Positions 9,495-17,973 of a stretch of DNA of 37,641 bases are shown piece after piece. The notes beneath the pieces were generated by a model. That model was not told the DNA's origin and ran no database searches. It worked only from the letters and a program-made list of their open reading frames with translations. Source of the stretch: Lacrimispora defluvii (GTDB taxonomy: Bacteria; Bacillota; Clostridia; Lachnospirales; Lachnospiraceae). The stretch spans positions 1 to 37,641 of the forward strand of contig JAAOXG010000061.1 in NCBI GenBank assembly GCA_013036995.1, in the 5' to 3' direction. Position numbers and translations under genes: made by a program. Within the stretch, counting starts at the first letter, position 1, and each line of letters opens with the position of its first letter.

Positions 9495-10542
9495 GGATAT
9501 CACCCCTTACTGCAATACGTTCAGAAGGAATTAAATAATTTCCGCTGACTCCATTGATACTCGTATCCAGTACGTCAAGAATCCCTACTACATCAAGGAG
9601 CCTACTTTCAATTCGGGATACCCTCACCACAATTTCGTCAACCTCCTGCCAGGAACGATTTAATTCAGTCAGATATTCATCTATCACCTTGCTGATATCT
9701 TCCATGCACTGACTTTTATCGTACCCGGTCTGATAGGTTATATTGGTAGTAACGGATACCGTTTCTGCTTCCGCCCCGGTCACCGTGACCACATGACCGA
9801 TCGGGGCCAGCCCATAACCTTTTCCACGTTTAGGATCCGGATCAATGGTATCCTGCACTGCCTGGATCAGGTCGGCAGTTGGAATATTATAAGAGGAATC
9901 AACAATGAACAGTTTTACGGTTCCTCCACCATTCCAGGCAGGAAGAACCTTAACGCCTCCCACTCCGGAAATCGCAGATACCTTTTTCTTATAGTCAGCT
10001 ATGTTCCCGCCAAATGCCTGAGAGTTTAAGCTTTCAAAATAACGCTTTCGGAAATGTTCTGTTTCTTCCCCATCTTCTCCAGGTATTAAGACTTCGGTCA
10101 GTTCTGCCCTTGTAAGTCCTTTGATATACTCAATCGGGATTAATGTACCAAAGTTATTGTTTCCATGGGTTCCTGGGGTTTCACACTGCATCCGGTACTC
10201 ACCATTTCCCAACCGTTCTATGGAGATGTAGTTAAGCTCATCAAGAGAAAAACGGCTGCCTACTGGAATATCCATATTAAATTCTCCCCTAAGCTCTGCA
10301 TAGGAAGCTCCTTTTGGAATTACCCCTCGCTCCGCTGCTCTCCGGATTAAATACTCTCGGTCTGCGGTGTCTGCAAACATTTCCTTTAATACCGTATCAA
10401 GTTCCATATACGTGGCTGCAAGTTCCATGGAAGCCGGGGCCAGAGCGGTATAAATGATGGATCCCTCTCTCTTATCCATACCGGCCGGTACCTGGTCTAA
10501 CATCTGTTTTAAGATAACTTCATAGGTCTTATCTTCAAACCT
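9487..10542 (-). CDS. xkdT: Baseplate J-like protein (XkdT / Mu gp47), predicted AGG start
   Basis: 351 residues from the AGG at 10542. The baseplate J family is recognised from KREGSIIYTALAPASMEL near the N-terminus, EYLIRRAAERGVIP, and the later TEHFRKRYFESLNSQAFGG; it forms the wedge of the contractile baseplate. Family members usually begin MFED.T.E.IL, and the codons here read AGG-FEDKTYEVILKQ. GGAGGTG (10550-10556) lies 7 nt upstream of this AGG. In-frame GTG/TTG codons at 10563 and 10566 are upstream of that SD and would add a foreign extension inside the preceding gene. The gene overlaps the XkdS-like gene by 8 nt. Translation would rely on the CCU-anticodon initiator-like tRNA at 24460-24533. 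Confidence 0.9.
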   Translation of the reverse strand, partial: RFEDKTYEVILKQMLDQVPAGMDKREGSIIYTALAPASMELAATYMELDTVLKEMFADTADREYLIRRAAERGVIPKGASYAELRGEFNMDIPVGSRFSLDELNYISIERLGNGEYRMQCETPGTHGNNNFGTLIPIEYIKGLTRAELTEVLIPGEDGEETEHFRKRYFESLNSQAFGGNIADYKKKVSAISGVGGVKVLPAWNGGGTVKLFIVDSSYNIPTADLIQAVQDTIDPDPKRGKGYGLAPIGHVVTVTGAEAETVSVTTNITYQTGYDKSQCMEDISKVIDEYLTELNRSWQEVDEIVVRVSRIESRLLDVVGILDVLDTSINGVSGNYLIPSERIAVRGDIHV

Positions 10543-10945
10543 TCGTATCCACCTCCAATTCACCAAATTTTGTTACTGCTCTAAAACTAATTGAAAGCTT
10601 ATTTTCTTCTATCGCTACCTGGAAGTCTCTGATTTCATTTATATATGGATTTATCATAAGGGCCTCTTCCACCGATGTCTGACAATCCGTTTCCAGAAAC
10701 TCCTGTGTCAAAGTCTGGCCTATATACTGTTCAAGTTCTATACCGTAGATCCAGGAATATATCGGGTGGCGGAACCGTTCTGTATGCAAACACAGCCATA
10801 TCCACATCCTGACAGCCTCTTTTCCTTTGACCTTTTGTCCGGTAAGCTGTCCGGTTTCTAAATTGATTTCATACTCCACAGGCTCCGTATATTCCCCGGG
10901 CCGGGCTGTTATCTTATTCTGTGCGAAGGTCGGAAGCAGACTCAT
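10535..10945 (-). CDS. xkdS: XkdS/DUF2634 baseplate protein (gp25-like)
   Basis: 136 residues; MSLLPTFAQNKI opening and MWIWLCLHTERFRHPIYSWIYG are characteristic of the DUF2634/XkdS family, related to the gp25/gpW baseplate wedge lysozyme-like scaffold. ATG start after GGTGGG. It overlaps the DUF2577 gene by 4 nt (ATGA-type coupling) and the baseplate J gene by 8 nt, as in a tightly coupled baseplate operon. Confidence 0.88.
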   Translation of the reverse strand: MSLLPTFAQNKITARPGEYTEPVEYEINLETGQLTGQKVKGKEAVRMWIWLCLHTERFRHPIYSWIYGIELEQYIGQTLTQEFLETDCQTSVEEALMINPYINEIRDFQVAIEENKLSISFRAVTKFGELEVDTKV

Positions 10946-11241
10946 AATCCCACCACCCTATCCAGAACCAGATATCTCGTTTGGCTTACTCTTATAACCG
11001 CCACTTCATCACCGGCCTGCAGAGGCTGCATATACTGACTCTGATCGGAATGCGATTCGCTGACAGATACATTTGTGGCTAACCGGTTCAAAAGATGTTC
11101 GGAAAATATAAGGTCCTCTTCCACCAAAAGGAAATCACCTAACTTACAGCTTTTTGGTCCTGACATTGTCGCAAATTCTATGGTTGGAGGATTGTTTTTT
11201 GCTCCTTCCTCCTGTATGATTCTTACAAGATCTTCTACCCT
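10942..11241 (-). CDS. xkdR: DUF2577 baseplate/tail protein (XkdR-like), predicted AGG start
   Basis: 99 residues from AGG at 11241. DUF2577 proteins usually open with a short helix then a P..IEFATV-like strand; here AGG is followed by VEDLVRIIQEEG and then PPTIEFATMSGP. The frame upstream of 11166 contains no ATG, GTG or TTG back to a stop, and an ATG start at 11166 would delete the first 25 residues of the domain. AGGGGG (11249-11254) is 7 nt before the AGG. The AGG shares one base with the stop of the XkdQ-like gene (TAAGG), exactly as at the sheath gene. C-terminal QPLQAGDEVAVIRV and RYLVLDRV are family-typical. Confidence 0.87.
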   Translation of the reverse strand, partial: RVEDLVRIIQEEGAKNNPPTIEFATMSGPKSCKLGDFLLVEEDLIFSEHLLNRLATNVSVSESHSDQSQYMQPLQAGDEVAVIRVSQTRYLVLDRVVGL

Positions 11242-12221
11242 TAACTTTCCCCCTGACTTTCTTTTTCATCCATTAGATTCTTGAAACTCAACTCCAGCTC
11301 CATGGTATGCACTCCATCTTTAAAACTGTGTTTATCTGACTTGATCCAATATAAGCCCTTCATGCCCGTTACGCTATCTTCTACAGTGACCCCGTATCCT
11401 GAAAGGCAGTTCATATCACCTATAGCTTCAATGGATAGTGTCTGTTCTGGATGTGTCAGCATCAGATTGGCCGCTGTATTCTGATTGACTCCCTCTTCTA
11501 CCGTGTACAGTTCCTGAAAAAGTCCATACTGTTTTATGGATTCTTCATCGGTGACTTCTCCTACCTGGTTTCCCTTGTCATCGTAGATCTTTACTTTATT
11601 GATAATGCTTTCCGTGGATTCTGTAAATGAGGATTTTGTTATATTCAACCCTTCAGATAATTTATAATTGGTTACAATCATTCCCTTCTCTACCACGGAT
11701 AGTTTATTGTTTTCCAGTAAGCACATATAAAGCTTCTGATTCACTTTGTGTGCTATGGTGTAAGCCTGCATGATAATGTCATAAATCGTTTCTCCCTGAC
11801 AGAGCATGGATTTTATATTAATCCCGGTAGGTGCCAGGGTGTGAACTGGGAACTGTACGTCAGCAAGAACCTGGGCTGCTATCGCTTCTGCTGTCTTATT
11901 CTTAAAATTATAATTCCATTTGGATTTCAAGAGATATTGCAGGTTATCAATACAATTGACCGTTACAGTTCCAATTTCTGATGTCTTCTCTATTCCATAG
12001 ACCCTGCCAAAAAACTGTTCTTTTTCCTCTGTCAATGAAATAAAATCCCCAGTAGCGGGACGAGGCAGGGAAGAAATATTTTTATCATAAGGTGCATTTA
12101 TAATGGTGATATCGGCGGTACGTGCCACAGATTCCGTAGAGCCAGACCAGTCCACGCTTTCGACCATCTGCGTAATATCATAAGTTTTATTATCACTTTG
12201 TTTCGTAAGCTTTATAATCAT
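11241..12221 (-). CDS. xkdQ: XkdQ/gpD-like tail hub protein
   Basis: 326 residues. Opening MIIKLTKQSDNKTYDITQMV, then SVARTADITII and SLTEEKEQFFGRVYGIEK, are typical of XkdQ/YqbQ late-control-D-like hub proteins that form the central spike attachment of the baseplate. The ATG overlaps the stop of the LysM gene (ATGA). Ends in ESQGES, directly over the AGG of the DUF2577 gene. Confidence 0.87.
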   Translation of the reverse strand: MIIKLTKQSDNKTYDITQMVESVDWSGSTESVARTADITIINAPYDKNISSLPRPATGDFISLTEEKEQFFGRVYGIEKTSEIGTVTVNCIDNLQYLLKSKWNYNFKNKTAEAIAAQVLADVQFPVHTLAPTGINIKSMLCQGETIYDIIMQAYTIAHKVNQKLYMCLLENNKLSVVEKGMIVTNYKLSEGLNITKSSFTESTESIINKVKIYDDKGNQVGEVTDEESIKQYGLFQELYTVEEGVNQNTAANLMLTHPEQTLSIEAIGDMNCLSGYGVTVEDSVTGMKGLYWIKSDKHSFKDGVHTMELELSFKNLMDEKESQGES

Positions 12222-12835
12222 GGTATTATCAACACCTGCCCTGGATATATTTTGTTAGGATTGCTCCCTATGGTACTTTTATTGGCTTCATACACTGGTT
12301 TCCAGTCCGTAGATCCAGTCTCCTTGCGAGCAATGCTTATCAGACATTCCCCTTTCACAACTGTATGGGTCCTGCCCGCTTTAGGAACCGGACTTTCTCT
12401 TACTGTGACAGTCTCCTGTGTCTGGCTTGTAAGTGATGATTCTGGAATACTTAGATACCGATATTCCTTCAGGCCTAATGTATAGGTAATGTCTCTGGTT
12501 CCATCATTCTCTTCATAATCAAAGGTCTCTATTGTTACTTTTAATGATAGAATTCCAGTTATATGGAGCCTCATGGCTCCGTTCCTCTTCATTTTTTCTA
12601 ACAGCCTGATATATTCCTTTGGCCGTTTAATACTGGTTGAACAAAAGCTTTCGTAATGGCAGGGAAAAAAAGAAGAGAAGCTTACCTCAGTAAGTCCTCT
12701 CTTTCCCAGAAGATTGATCTCTCCCAATTCATTGATATTTACTGTTGTGTTGTTTTGAGAAGTACTTACCTGGTACGAAGAAGGCAGGACAGGGATTCTC
12801 AAATGTCTATCACCTTGCTTTAACCATATTTCCAT
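12218..12835 (-). CDS. xkdP: LysM-domain tail protein (XkdP-like)
   Basis: About 205 residues. The N-terminal part (IWLKQGDRHLRIPVLPSSYQV) belongs to XkdP/YqbP-type tail proteins; the C-terminal 50 residues (HTVVKGECLISIARK ... NKIYPGQVLIIP) form a LysM domain, which binds peptidoglycan. Found between tape measure and hub genes in PBSX-like phages. ATG at 12835 is chosen over a GTG four codons upstream because GGGAGGTG ends 9 nt before it. Confidence 0.87.
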   Translation of the reverse strand: MEIWLKQGDRHLRIPVLPSSYQVSTSQNNTTVNINELGEINLLGKRGLTEVSFSSFFPCHYESFCSTSIKRPKEYIRLLEKMKRNGAMRLHITGILSLKVTIETFDYEENDGTRDITYTLGLKEYRYLSIPESSLTSQTQETVTVRESPVPKAGRTHTVVKGECLISIARKETGSTDWKPVYEANKSTIGSNPNKIYPGQVLIIP

Positions 12836-12836
12836 A

Positions 12837-15029
12837 TTAATAAGCACCTCCCATATTTACCCTTACTTTTTGCATTTCTCTGACAAGTTCATTAGCTATT
12901 TTCCTTACATCCGCCTCTTCCCGAACTACCAGACTGGCAATATGGATATTTACGTCTCCAGAAGACTGGCCTTCTTTTCTTGCCATGGAAACAGATTCAT
13001 CATGAGGATATACCCGGCTTCCTCGTGGTAAATCAATAATTTCTCCACCACGTTCATGAACCTGTACAATTCCACCCTTCCAGGAATCCGTTCCCTTGGC
13101 AAGCATTGGTATGGTTGGTATATTCAGACTAAATGCTTTTCCCCCAATGCCCGGTACCCATTCCGGTATCTTTATTCCCATTCCATTAATTGTCTTAACT
13201 ACGCTGTTAATAGCAGAAGCCACTCCGTTTATTACTCCTTTGGCAATGCCTACGATGGCTTCAAATATGCCAGAAAAAATAGATTTTATTCCTTCCCACG
13301 CCATTGACCAGTTTCCCGAGAATACACCTGTTATAAATGTGATGATTCCATCAAATATTGTAATGACCCCATGCAAGATAGGCTCCAGCTGAGTGACAAA
13401 ACCAGATATGAAGCCAGTCAAAGCAGAAAAACCAATCTTCATTTTTGCTATAAATACAGAGGCAATGAACGTGATGACCGGCTGTAGTGCTGTCTTTATG
13501 CTTTCAATCATAGGTCCAATTTTATCAACTACAGACTTAAACTGAGGAGCTACAGAAGCAAAAGCGGTTTTTACCTTTTCAATGGTGGTTTTTACCGTGG
13601 ATATCTCTCCTTTAAAGTGAGAGGCAAATCTTTTCACTGCAGCTTTTACTTTGTCAAAATTCTTTATCACTAATATGATAACTGCAATGAGCGCTACAAG
13701 ACCTATGATGACCAGCCCAACAGGAGATGTAAGGAGTGGAATAACGCCTTTTGCAAACTTAATGGCTTTTCCCAGTTTATTAAAGATCATCAATCCTTTT
13801 CCCACACCACTCACAAGCTTTCCAAAGATCAAAAGTGCCGGTCCTGCTGCAGCTGCCATTCCTGCCAGTTTAATAATCATAGTAACCTGTGAATCGGATA
13901 ATCCATTAAAGCGGTCTGCTGCCCGACTTACCGCCTCCGTTAATTTTTCAAAGAAAGGCAGAAGTTTTTCTCCTACCTTTATTCCTGCATTCTTCACCTT
14001 GTTGAGGGCAATGTTCCACCGTTCCGTTGGTGTCAGCATCTTTTCATAGGACCTTTGGGTAAGTCCGGCAGCACCGTCCATCTGATTAAGGGCTTCTGTA
14101 AAATCTCCAAACCCTGCACCTGCAAGGACGGTCATGGAATTAAGAGCCTCCACCGAACCGAAAAGCTTCGCCATTGACTGCGTATTTCCGTTTGTCTTAT
14201 CTTTAATTTCTGCCATGAACTGAGCCCAGCCCACTGATTTTAAATGGGCTGCATTAAATTCAATCCCCAGCTTTTGGGCTTCTTTTTGTGCATCTGATGT
14301 GGGCTTTAATATATTGGAATAAGCTGCCTTCATGCCTGTTACTGCCTGTGAGGTCGCTATACCATTTTTTGTAAGAACCGCAATAGAGGAAAACAGGTCT
14401 TTTGAGGATACATTTAGCGAATTGGCTATAGGGGTCACCTGACCCATGCTGGAAGCTAATTCCCCAAAGGTGGTCTTTCCATAATTCTGGGTCATCATCA
14501 TCTGATCGGCAATGGCTGAATAGTCTACGGCTCCCTGGTAGGAGTTAAATACGGTAGTCAGACCATCTATAGAGGTTGCTGTATCTGTAAAACCTGCTTT
14601 TGCTGCCATGGCTGCTGTTTTGACCAGGTCAAGGGAATCTGCGGTTTTAGCTCCAGCAGAAATCGCCTGATACTGTGCTTCGGAAATCTCCGTAACTCCA
14701 ATACCCATTTGATTAGAAAGATTAAGAGTCCCATTTCGAATTTGGTCCATGCTCATAGCAGTTGTATCTGCAATAGTTGAAACCTTCGCCAGACCATTTT
14801 CAAAATCCAGTGCCATTTTTGTAGAAGCCACTCCCAGCCCTACTATAGGCATTGTTACAGCACCGGTAAGTTTTTTCCCGGCACTTGAAATGGACTTTCC
14901 TACTTTTTCAATATCACGGGACATTTTTATAGCACTATTTGACATGTTGGTCATAGAAGTTATAGACCTTCTCGAATTACCACTGAATTCATCTCGCAGT
15001 CTTAAAACTGCATCTATTACTCTAGCCCT
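12837..15029 (-). CDS. Tail tape measure protein, TP901 family, predicted AGG start
   Basis: 730 residues from AGG at 15029. Residues about 55-400 carry the PhageMin_Tail/TP901 core (MALDFENGLAKVSTIADTT, ISEAQYQAISAGAK, TTVFNSYQGA). A long hydrophobic region follows (LVIIGLVALIAVIILVI and AMPTIVG-like segments), typical of the tape that fixes tail length and helps DNA entry. Family N-termini read M..IDAVLRLRDEF; here AGG is followed by ARVIDAVLRLRDEF. GAGGAG (15037-15042) lies 7 nt upstream. No ATG/GTG/TTG exists in frame before the internal ATG at 14954, which lacks an SD and would remove 25 conserved residues. The AGG overlaps the stop of the frameshifted chaperone by 8 nt. Confidence 0.92.
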   Translation of the reverse strand, partial: RARVIDAVLRLRDEFSGNSRRSITSMTNMSNSAIKMSRDIEKVGKSISSAGKKLTGAVTMPIVGLGVASTKMALDFENGLAKVSTIADTTAMSMDQIRNGTLNLSNQMGIGVTEISEAQYQAISAGAKTADSLDLVKTAAMAAKAGFTDTATSIDGLTTVFNSYQGAVDYSAIADQMMMTQNYGKTTFGELASSMGQVTPIANSLNVSSKDLFSSIAVLTKNGIATSQAVTGMKAAYSNILKPTSDAQKEAQKLGIEFNAAHLKSVGWAQFMAEIKDKTNGNTQSMAKLFGSVEALNSMTVLAGAGFGDFTEALNQMDGAAGLTQRSYEKMLTPTERWNIALNKVKNAGIKVGEKLLPFFEKLTEAVSRAADRFNGLSDSQVTMIIKLAGMAAAAGPALLIFGKLVSGVGKGLMIFNKLGKAIKFAKGVIPLLTSPVGLVIIGLVALIAVIILVIKNFDKVKAAVKRFASHFKGEISTVKTTIEKVKTAFASVAPQFKSVVDKIGPMIESIKTALQPVITFIASVFIAKMKIGFSALTGFISGFVTQLEPILHGVITIFDGIITFITGVFSGNWSMAWEGIKSIFSGIFEAIVGIAKGVINGVASAINSVVKTINGMGIKIPEWVPGIGGKAFSLNIPTIPMLAKGTDSWKGGIVQVHERGGEIIDLPRGSRVYPHDESVSMARKEGQSSGDVNIHIASLVVREEADVRKIANELVREMQKVRVNMGGAY

Positions 15030-15195
15030 TCTTCATCTCCTCTATTTCCTTATTCCGCGCTTCGATTTCTCTGGCCATAAACAATCTAACAATTCGCTTA
15101 TCACTCTCCAACATATCAAAATACTCAGATGGACTCCAGTTCTTATACCGAAACAGAAGGTACATCATTCGAACCTCTGAATCGGTATCAATTAG
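15022..15195 (-). CDS. Frameshift extension of the tail assembly chaperone (second frame)
   Basis: Open frame with no start codon of its own near its beginning. Entered by -1 frameshifting at 15195-15201 it would add 57 residues (LIDTDSEVRMMYLLFRYK ... IEEMKKG) to the upstream chaperone, giving a fusion of about 191 residues. This matches the gpG/gpGT arrangement of long-tailed phages, in which the minor fusion product loads the tape measure protein. It ends 8 nt inside the tape measure gene. Confidence 0.85.
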   Translation of the reverse strand, partial: LIDTDSEVRMMYLLFRYKNWSPSEYFDMLESDKRIVRLFMAREIEARNKEIEEMKKG

Positions 15196-15596
15196 TTTTT
15201 TATTTCATTGTCAGATTCTTCTCCAAATCCGCTTAGCTCCGTAATAAGGTCTCCCACCTTCGACATCTCACCGCCCTGGAAAAGAACTTCTGCCAAATCC
15301 TTTGGTGTCTTACAGCCAAAGTGTTCCTGAAGCTTTGCGTCTCTTAAATCCGGCTCCACAACTCCTTCTACGGCAAGCAGCGTATTCACTCTATATACCT
15401 TTCCAAGATCAAGTTTTCCTTTATGGTCTGTCATAACAGAGCCGATTTCTGTATAGCGTTCCCCTGGAATGGCTCTGCACTTTACAGTGAACGGTTCTCC
15501 AGTTAATTGTGATAATCTCTTAATCTCTATCTCCCCGGTCGGTACTTCCTCCAATTTTTTCCGGTCCAGTTTCATTAATTTTTCTGCTAAATTCAT
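15192..15596 (-). CDS. xkdN: Tail assembly chaperone (XkdN-like, gpG equivalent)
   Basis: 134 residues. MNLAEKLMKLDRKKLEEVPTG, FTVKCRAIPGERYTEIG and DLAEVLFQGGEMSKVGDLITELSG are typical of XkdN-type chaperones encoded between the tail tube and tape measure. ATG with AGGAGG upstream. The last sense codons form the slippery heptamer that allows a fraction of ribosomes to enter the second frame. Confidence 0.87.
   Translation of the reverse strand: MNLAEKLMKLDRKKLEEVPTGEIEIKRLSQLTGEPFTVKCRAIPGERYTEIGSVMTDHKGKLDLGKVYRVNTLLAVEGVVEPDLRDAKLQEHFGCKTPKDLAEVLFQGGEMSKVGDLITELSGFGEESDNEIKN
15195..15201 (-). promoter_or_regulatory. Slippery heptamer A AAA AAC for -1 programmed frameshift
   Basis: On the minus strand the sequence reads ATA AAA AAC TAA in the chaperone frame, giving a canonical X XXY YYZ heptamer immediately before the stop. 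A -1 slip continues as CTA ATT GAT ACC into the open frame ending at 15022. Confidence 0.88.
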
Positions 15597-15627
15597 TTAT
15601 ATCTCCTCCTTATATCCTGTCTAATAT

Positions 15628-16038
15628 TTACCAATCCTCAAAAGTAAAAGAATAGGATTCTTCTGCATTTTTCTGCGCTTCCCAATCGGCCAGAATGGCT
15701 TTATCCAGTTTACAATTATAAAAGGCAACCCTCTCCGCCCCTAAAGCATCCGGATCAGCTACCTTTGATATAATCGTAAACGATGGAGTTTTTCCCCTTT
15801 TTAATGAATCTGACACTTTCCCCATTACTGTGGAAGAAACCTTATGTAGCTTGAATTCTCCCTTACCTTCAAGTCCGGTCATCTTTTGTCCGTCAATCAA
15901 ATGACCTACTCTTGTAATTGATGTATACTTAATGTTCAGTTCTCCCTTGCAGGAAAGCACCTCAGCCATATAATCTCCATCAAACCACAGTTCTCCGTAG
16001 GTACCATTTATGACGTTATCTGGATTAAAACCTCTCAT
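15628..16038 (-). CDS. xkdM: Tail tube protein (XkdM-like)
   Basis: 136 residues. MRGFNPDNVINGTYGELWFDG, ISKV-type strands and the YSFTFEDW end match XkdM/core tail tube proteins of PBSX-like myoviruses. Together with the sheath gene directly upstream it forms the contractile tail. ATG is preceded by AGGAGGTG with about 8 nt spacing, a conventional start although both neighbouring major structural genes use AGG. Confidence 0.88.
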   Translation of the reverse strand: MRGFNPDNVINGTYGELWFDGDYMAEVLSCKGELNIKYTSITRVGHLIDGQKMTGLEGKGEFKLHKVSSTVMGKVSDSLKRGKTPSFTIISKVADPDALGAERVAFYNCKLDKAILADWEAQKNAEESYSFTFEDW

Positions 16039-16055
16039 TTCGTTTCACCTCCTGC

Positions 16056-17120
16056 CTAAATGTAGATATTCAAGTCAATATCTTCGATGGCATCAAGAAT
16101 AGATACCTTTGCTTTCAAGAACACATGGGAGCCTACATTGGCTTCTTTAATTTCCTGCTCACTCATATCTTCCACAGCAATTTTATTTGTCTGCAGATAG
16201 CTTCTCTGGGAATCAATGTCTATCTCGCATGTACCAGATTCGATAATGCCTTCCCGAATAAGCTCTGAAAAATAACCATTGATTGCAGTGATCAGCAGGC
16301 ACTTATTATCGTAAGTATTTGCAAACTTACCAATATAGTTGTCCTGGACCGTCATCCGGATATCGTCCTGAATCATATCCATTGCTTCTACAATCTTGAT
16401 CTTTTTAAAGCTGTCTCCTTTTTCATTACCAACTGTTACAACACTATTGATTCCCCTGCAGGCCTTTACTTTCTCCCCGTCCCACAGGAACACAAACTTT
16501 CCGGCATTCACAGCGGAATCAAGTTCCTCTGCTGTCATGCGTGTACAGTCTGTAAAATCTGTTAGTGGAGCATAGGTACAGGCAATGGTCATAGGAGTAC
16601 CGGCAATAAGCCCGGCCACCCTTGCTGTGACTTTTTCCGGCTTGTATTCTGTCTCATTCTTAAAGAGACTGGATATCACATTTACGATTCCCTCTGAATC
16701 TGCCTCAACATTGGGAAGAACCGCTTTTACGGTCCGTTTTGATTTCCTCTGTGCTTTGATCCATGATGCGATTTCTTCTGTCTTCTTATCGGTTTCTACT
16801 GAAGGAACGGCCAGCCAGTTAAAGCCAGTGATTTCAAAGTATTTTTCCATTTCCTGATATTCTGTTTCCATGTCTTCCGGCTTCGAGCTCATGATATACA
16901 AAATAACCTTTTGCGGTGTTTTCTGATATCCTCTCAGTGCCATTTCAACAAGTTCCTTATTTTCATCACTTAACTCTTTTGGAATGTCTGAAACTGAATA
17001 AATTACTTTTTTCTGTTTTGTCTTATCTTTTAAAACAAGAGCTACTACACCACGTTCTCCACGCTCCATTGCAGTAACCCCTTTTTCTATGAATATAATA
17101 TTAATCGAAGGTGCTCCCCT
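16056..17120 (-). CDS. xkdK: Tail sheath protein (XkdK-like), predicted AGG start
   Basis: 354 residues from AGG at 17120. The ERGERGVVALVLKDKT stretch, the central GLIAGTPMTIACTYAPLTDFTDC and the C-terminal SHVFLKAKVSILDAIEDIDLNIYI identify the XkdK-type contractile sheath. Family N-termini begin with a short G.P.INI.F strand that joins neighbouring subunits; here AGG is followed by GAPSINIIFIEKGVTAMERGERG. AAAGGAG (17128-17134) lies 7 nt upstream. The only conventional start, ATG at 17069, has no SD and would delete this arm. The AGG shares one base with the stop of the preceding gene (TAAGG). It needs an AGG-reading initiator. Confidence 0.93.
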   Translation of the reverse strand, partial: RGAPSINIIFIEKGVTAMERGERGVVALVLKDKTKQKKVIYSVSDIPKELSDENKELVEMALRGYQKTPQKVILYIMSSKPEDMETEYQEMEKYFEITGFNWLAVPSVETDKKTEEIASWIKAQRKSKRTVKAVLPNVEADSEGIVNVISSLFKNETEYKPEKVTARVAGLIAGTPMTIACTYAPLTDFTDCTRMTAEELDSAVNAGKFVFLWDGEKVKACRGINSVVTVGNEKGDSFKKIKIVEAMDMIQDDIRMTVQDNYIGKFANTYDNKCLLITAINGYFSELIREGIIESGTCEIDIDSQRSYLQTNKIAVEDMSEQEIKEANVGSHVFLKAKVSILDAIEDIDLNIYI

Positions 17121-17563
17121 TATTGTTCTCCTTTCTTTAATGCCACATCAACGTTATCAATTAGTTCACCGGCAGGCGGCTGGCAGAGATTTTCATACCA
17201 GTCCAGCTCCACAGATATTTGCAGGATATTATTATATTCTCCTACATAATCATGGTTGTAACCTTTTACGTCCAGCTTCCTGCTGCCAACACAGAACTTC
17301 ATCCCAATTAATTTCCGAATTTCTTCAACCTTATGAAGCTGATCCGGTTCATTTACTGTTTCCTGGTAATAGGTAATTTTCAATACACAGGATCTTTTAG
17401 CAAAGTTAATTGTTTCATAAGTAGTTACCCCTGGAATGCACTCAATAAAAAAGTATGGCTTTTTCCAACCTTCCGTGGTATCATTTCCGTATTTTTGTAT
17501 ATCAGGAAATTTATTTCCCAGAAGGCCGTTTAATGCACAAATTAATTCCTGGTATTCGATCAC
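17120..17563 (-). CDS. Tail completion / terminator-type protein (XkdJ position)
   Basis: 147 residues, MIEYQELICALNGLLGNKFPDIQKYGNDTTEG opening and KPYFFIECIPG; this matches small proteins between the HK97 gp10-like protein and the sheath in PBSX-like operons, thought to complete the tail end. GTG start with AAGGGGG 8 nt upstream; overlaps the preceding gene by 4 nt. Family assignment is by position and general resemblance. Confidence 0.75.
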   Translation of the reverse strand: MIEYQELICALNGLLGNKFPDIQKYGNDTTEGWKKPYFFIECIPGVTTYETINFAKRSCVLKITYYQETVNEPDQLHKVEEIRKLIGMKFCVGSRKLDVKGYNHDYVGEYNNILQISVELDWYENLCQPPAGELIDNVDVALKKGEQ

Positions 17564-17973
17564 AGATTATTCCCCCTTAGAATCTCGTCTAAAAACTCTT
17601 CGATTTCATCTGGGAACTTATCTTCATATTCCTGTCTGGTTCTTTCGGCATAATGCTTTCCTGGAACAAATCCACCGGTTGATCTCCCCCGAATGTATTT
17701 TTCATGACCGTTTTCTACCAGGTGAAAATGTGGAGCTTTGTTCCTGATCTGCACTTCCGTAACAACGTGAGCCTGCTGCTCTGACCGGACCTCCCATGAT
17801 TTTGGAATTGCACGTTTCCCAGAATGATAATTTGCTGGCATCTTGGCATTACAATCTTTTTTAAATTGATTTCCCAATGACCTCATTTTTTTATTAACTT
17901 CATCGGGGTGTTTTACTACTACGTTTTCAATATCTCGTTGAAGATCTTCCAGTCCCCTAATCTCAAACGCCAT
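17560..17973 (-). CDS. HK97 gp10-like / XkdI-like head-tail protein
   Basis: About 137 residues. MAFEIRGLEDLQRDIENVV, then MPANYHSGKRAIPKSWEVR and HFHLVENGHEKYIRG are characteristic of HK97 gp10-family proteins at the head-tail joint. The ATG at 17973 is chosen because GGAGG lies 6 nt before it; an upstream ATG at 17997 has no SD. Confidence 0.87.
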   Translation of the reverse strand: MAFEIRGLEDLQRDIENVVVKHPDEVNKKMRSLGNQFKKDCNAKMPANYHSGKRAIPKSWEVRSEQQAHVVTEVQIRNKAPHFHLVENGHEKYIRGRSTGGFVPGKHYAERTRQEYEDKFPDEIEEFLDEILRGNNL

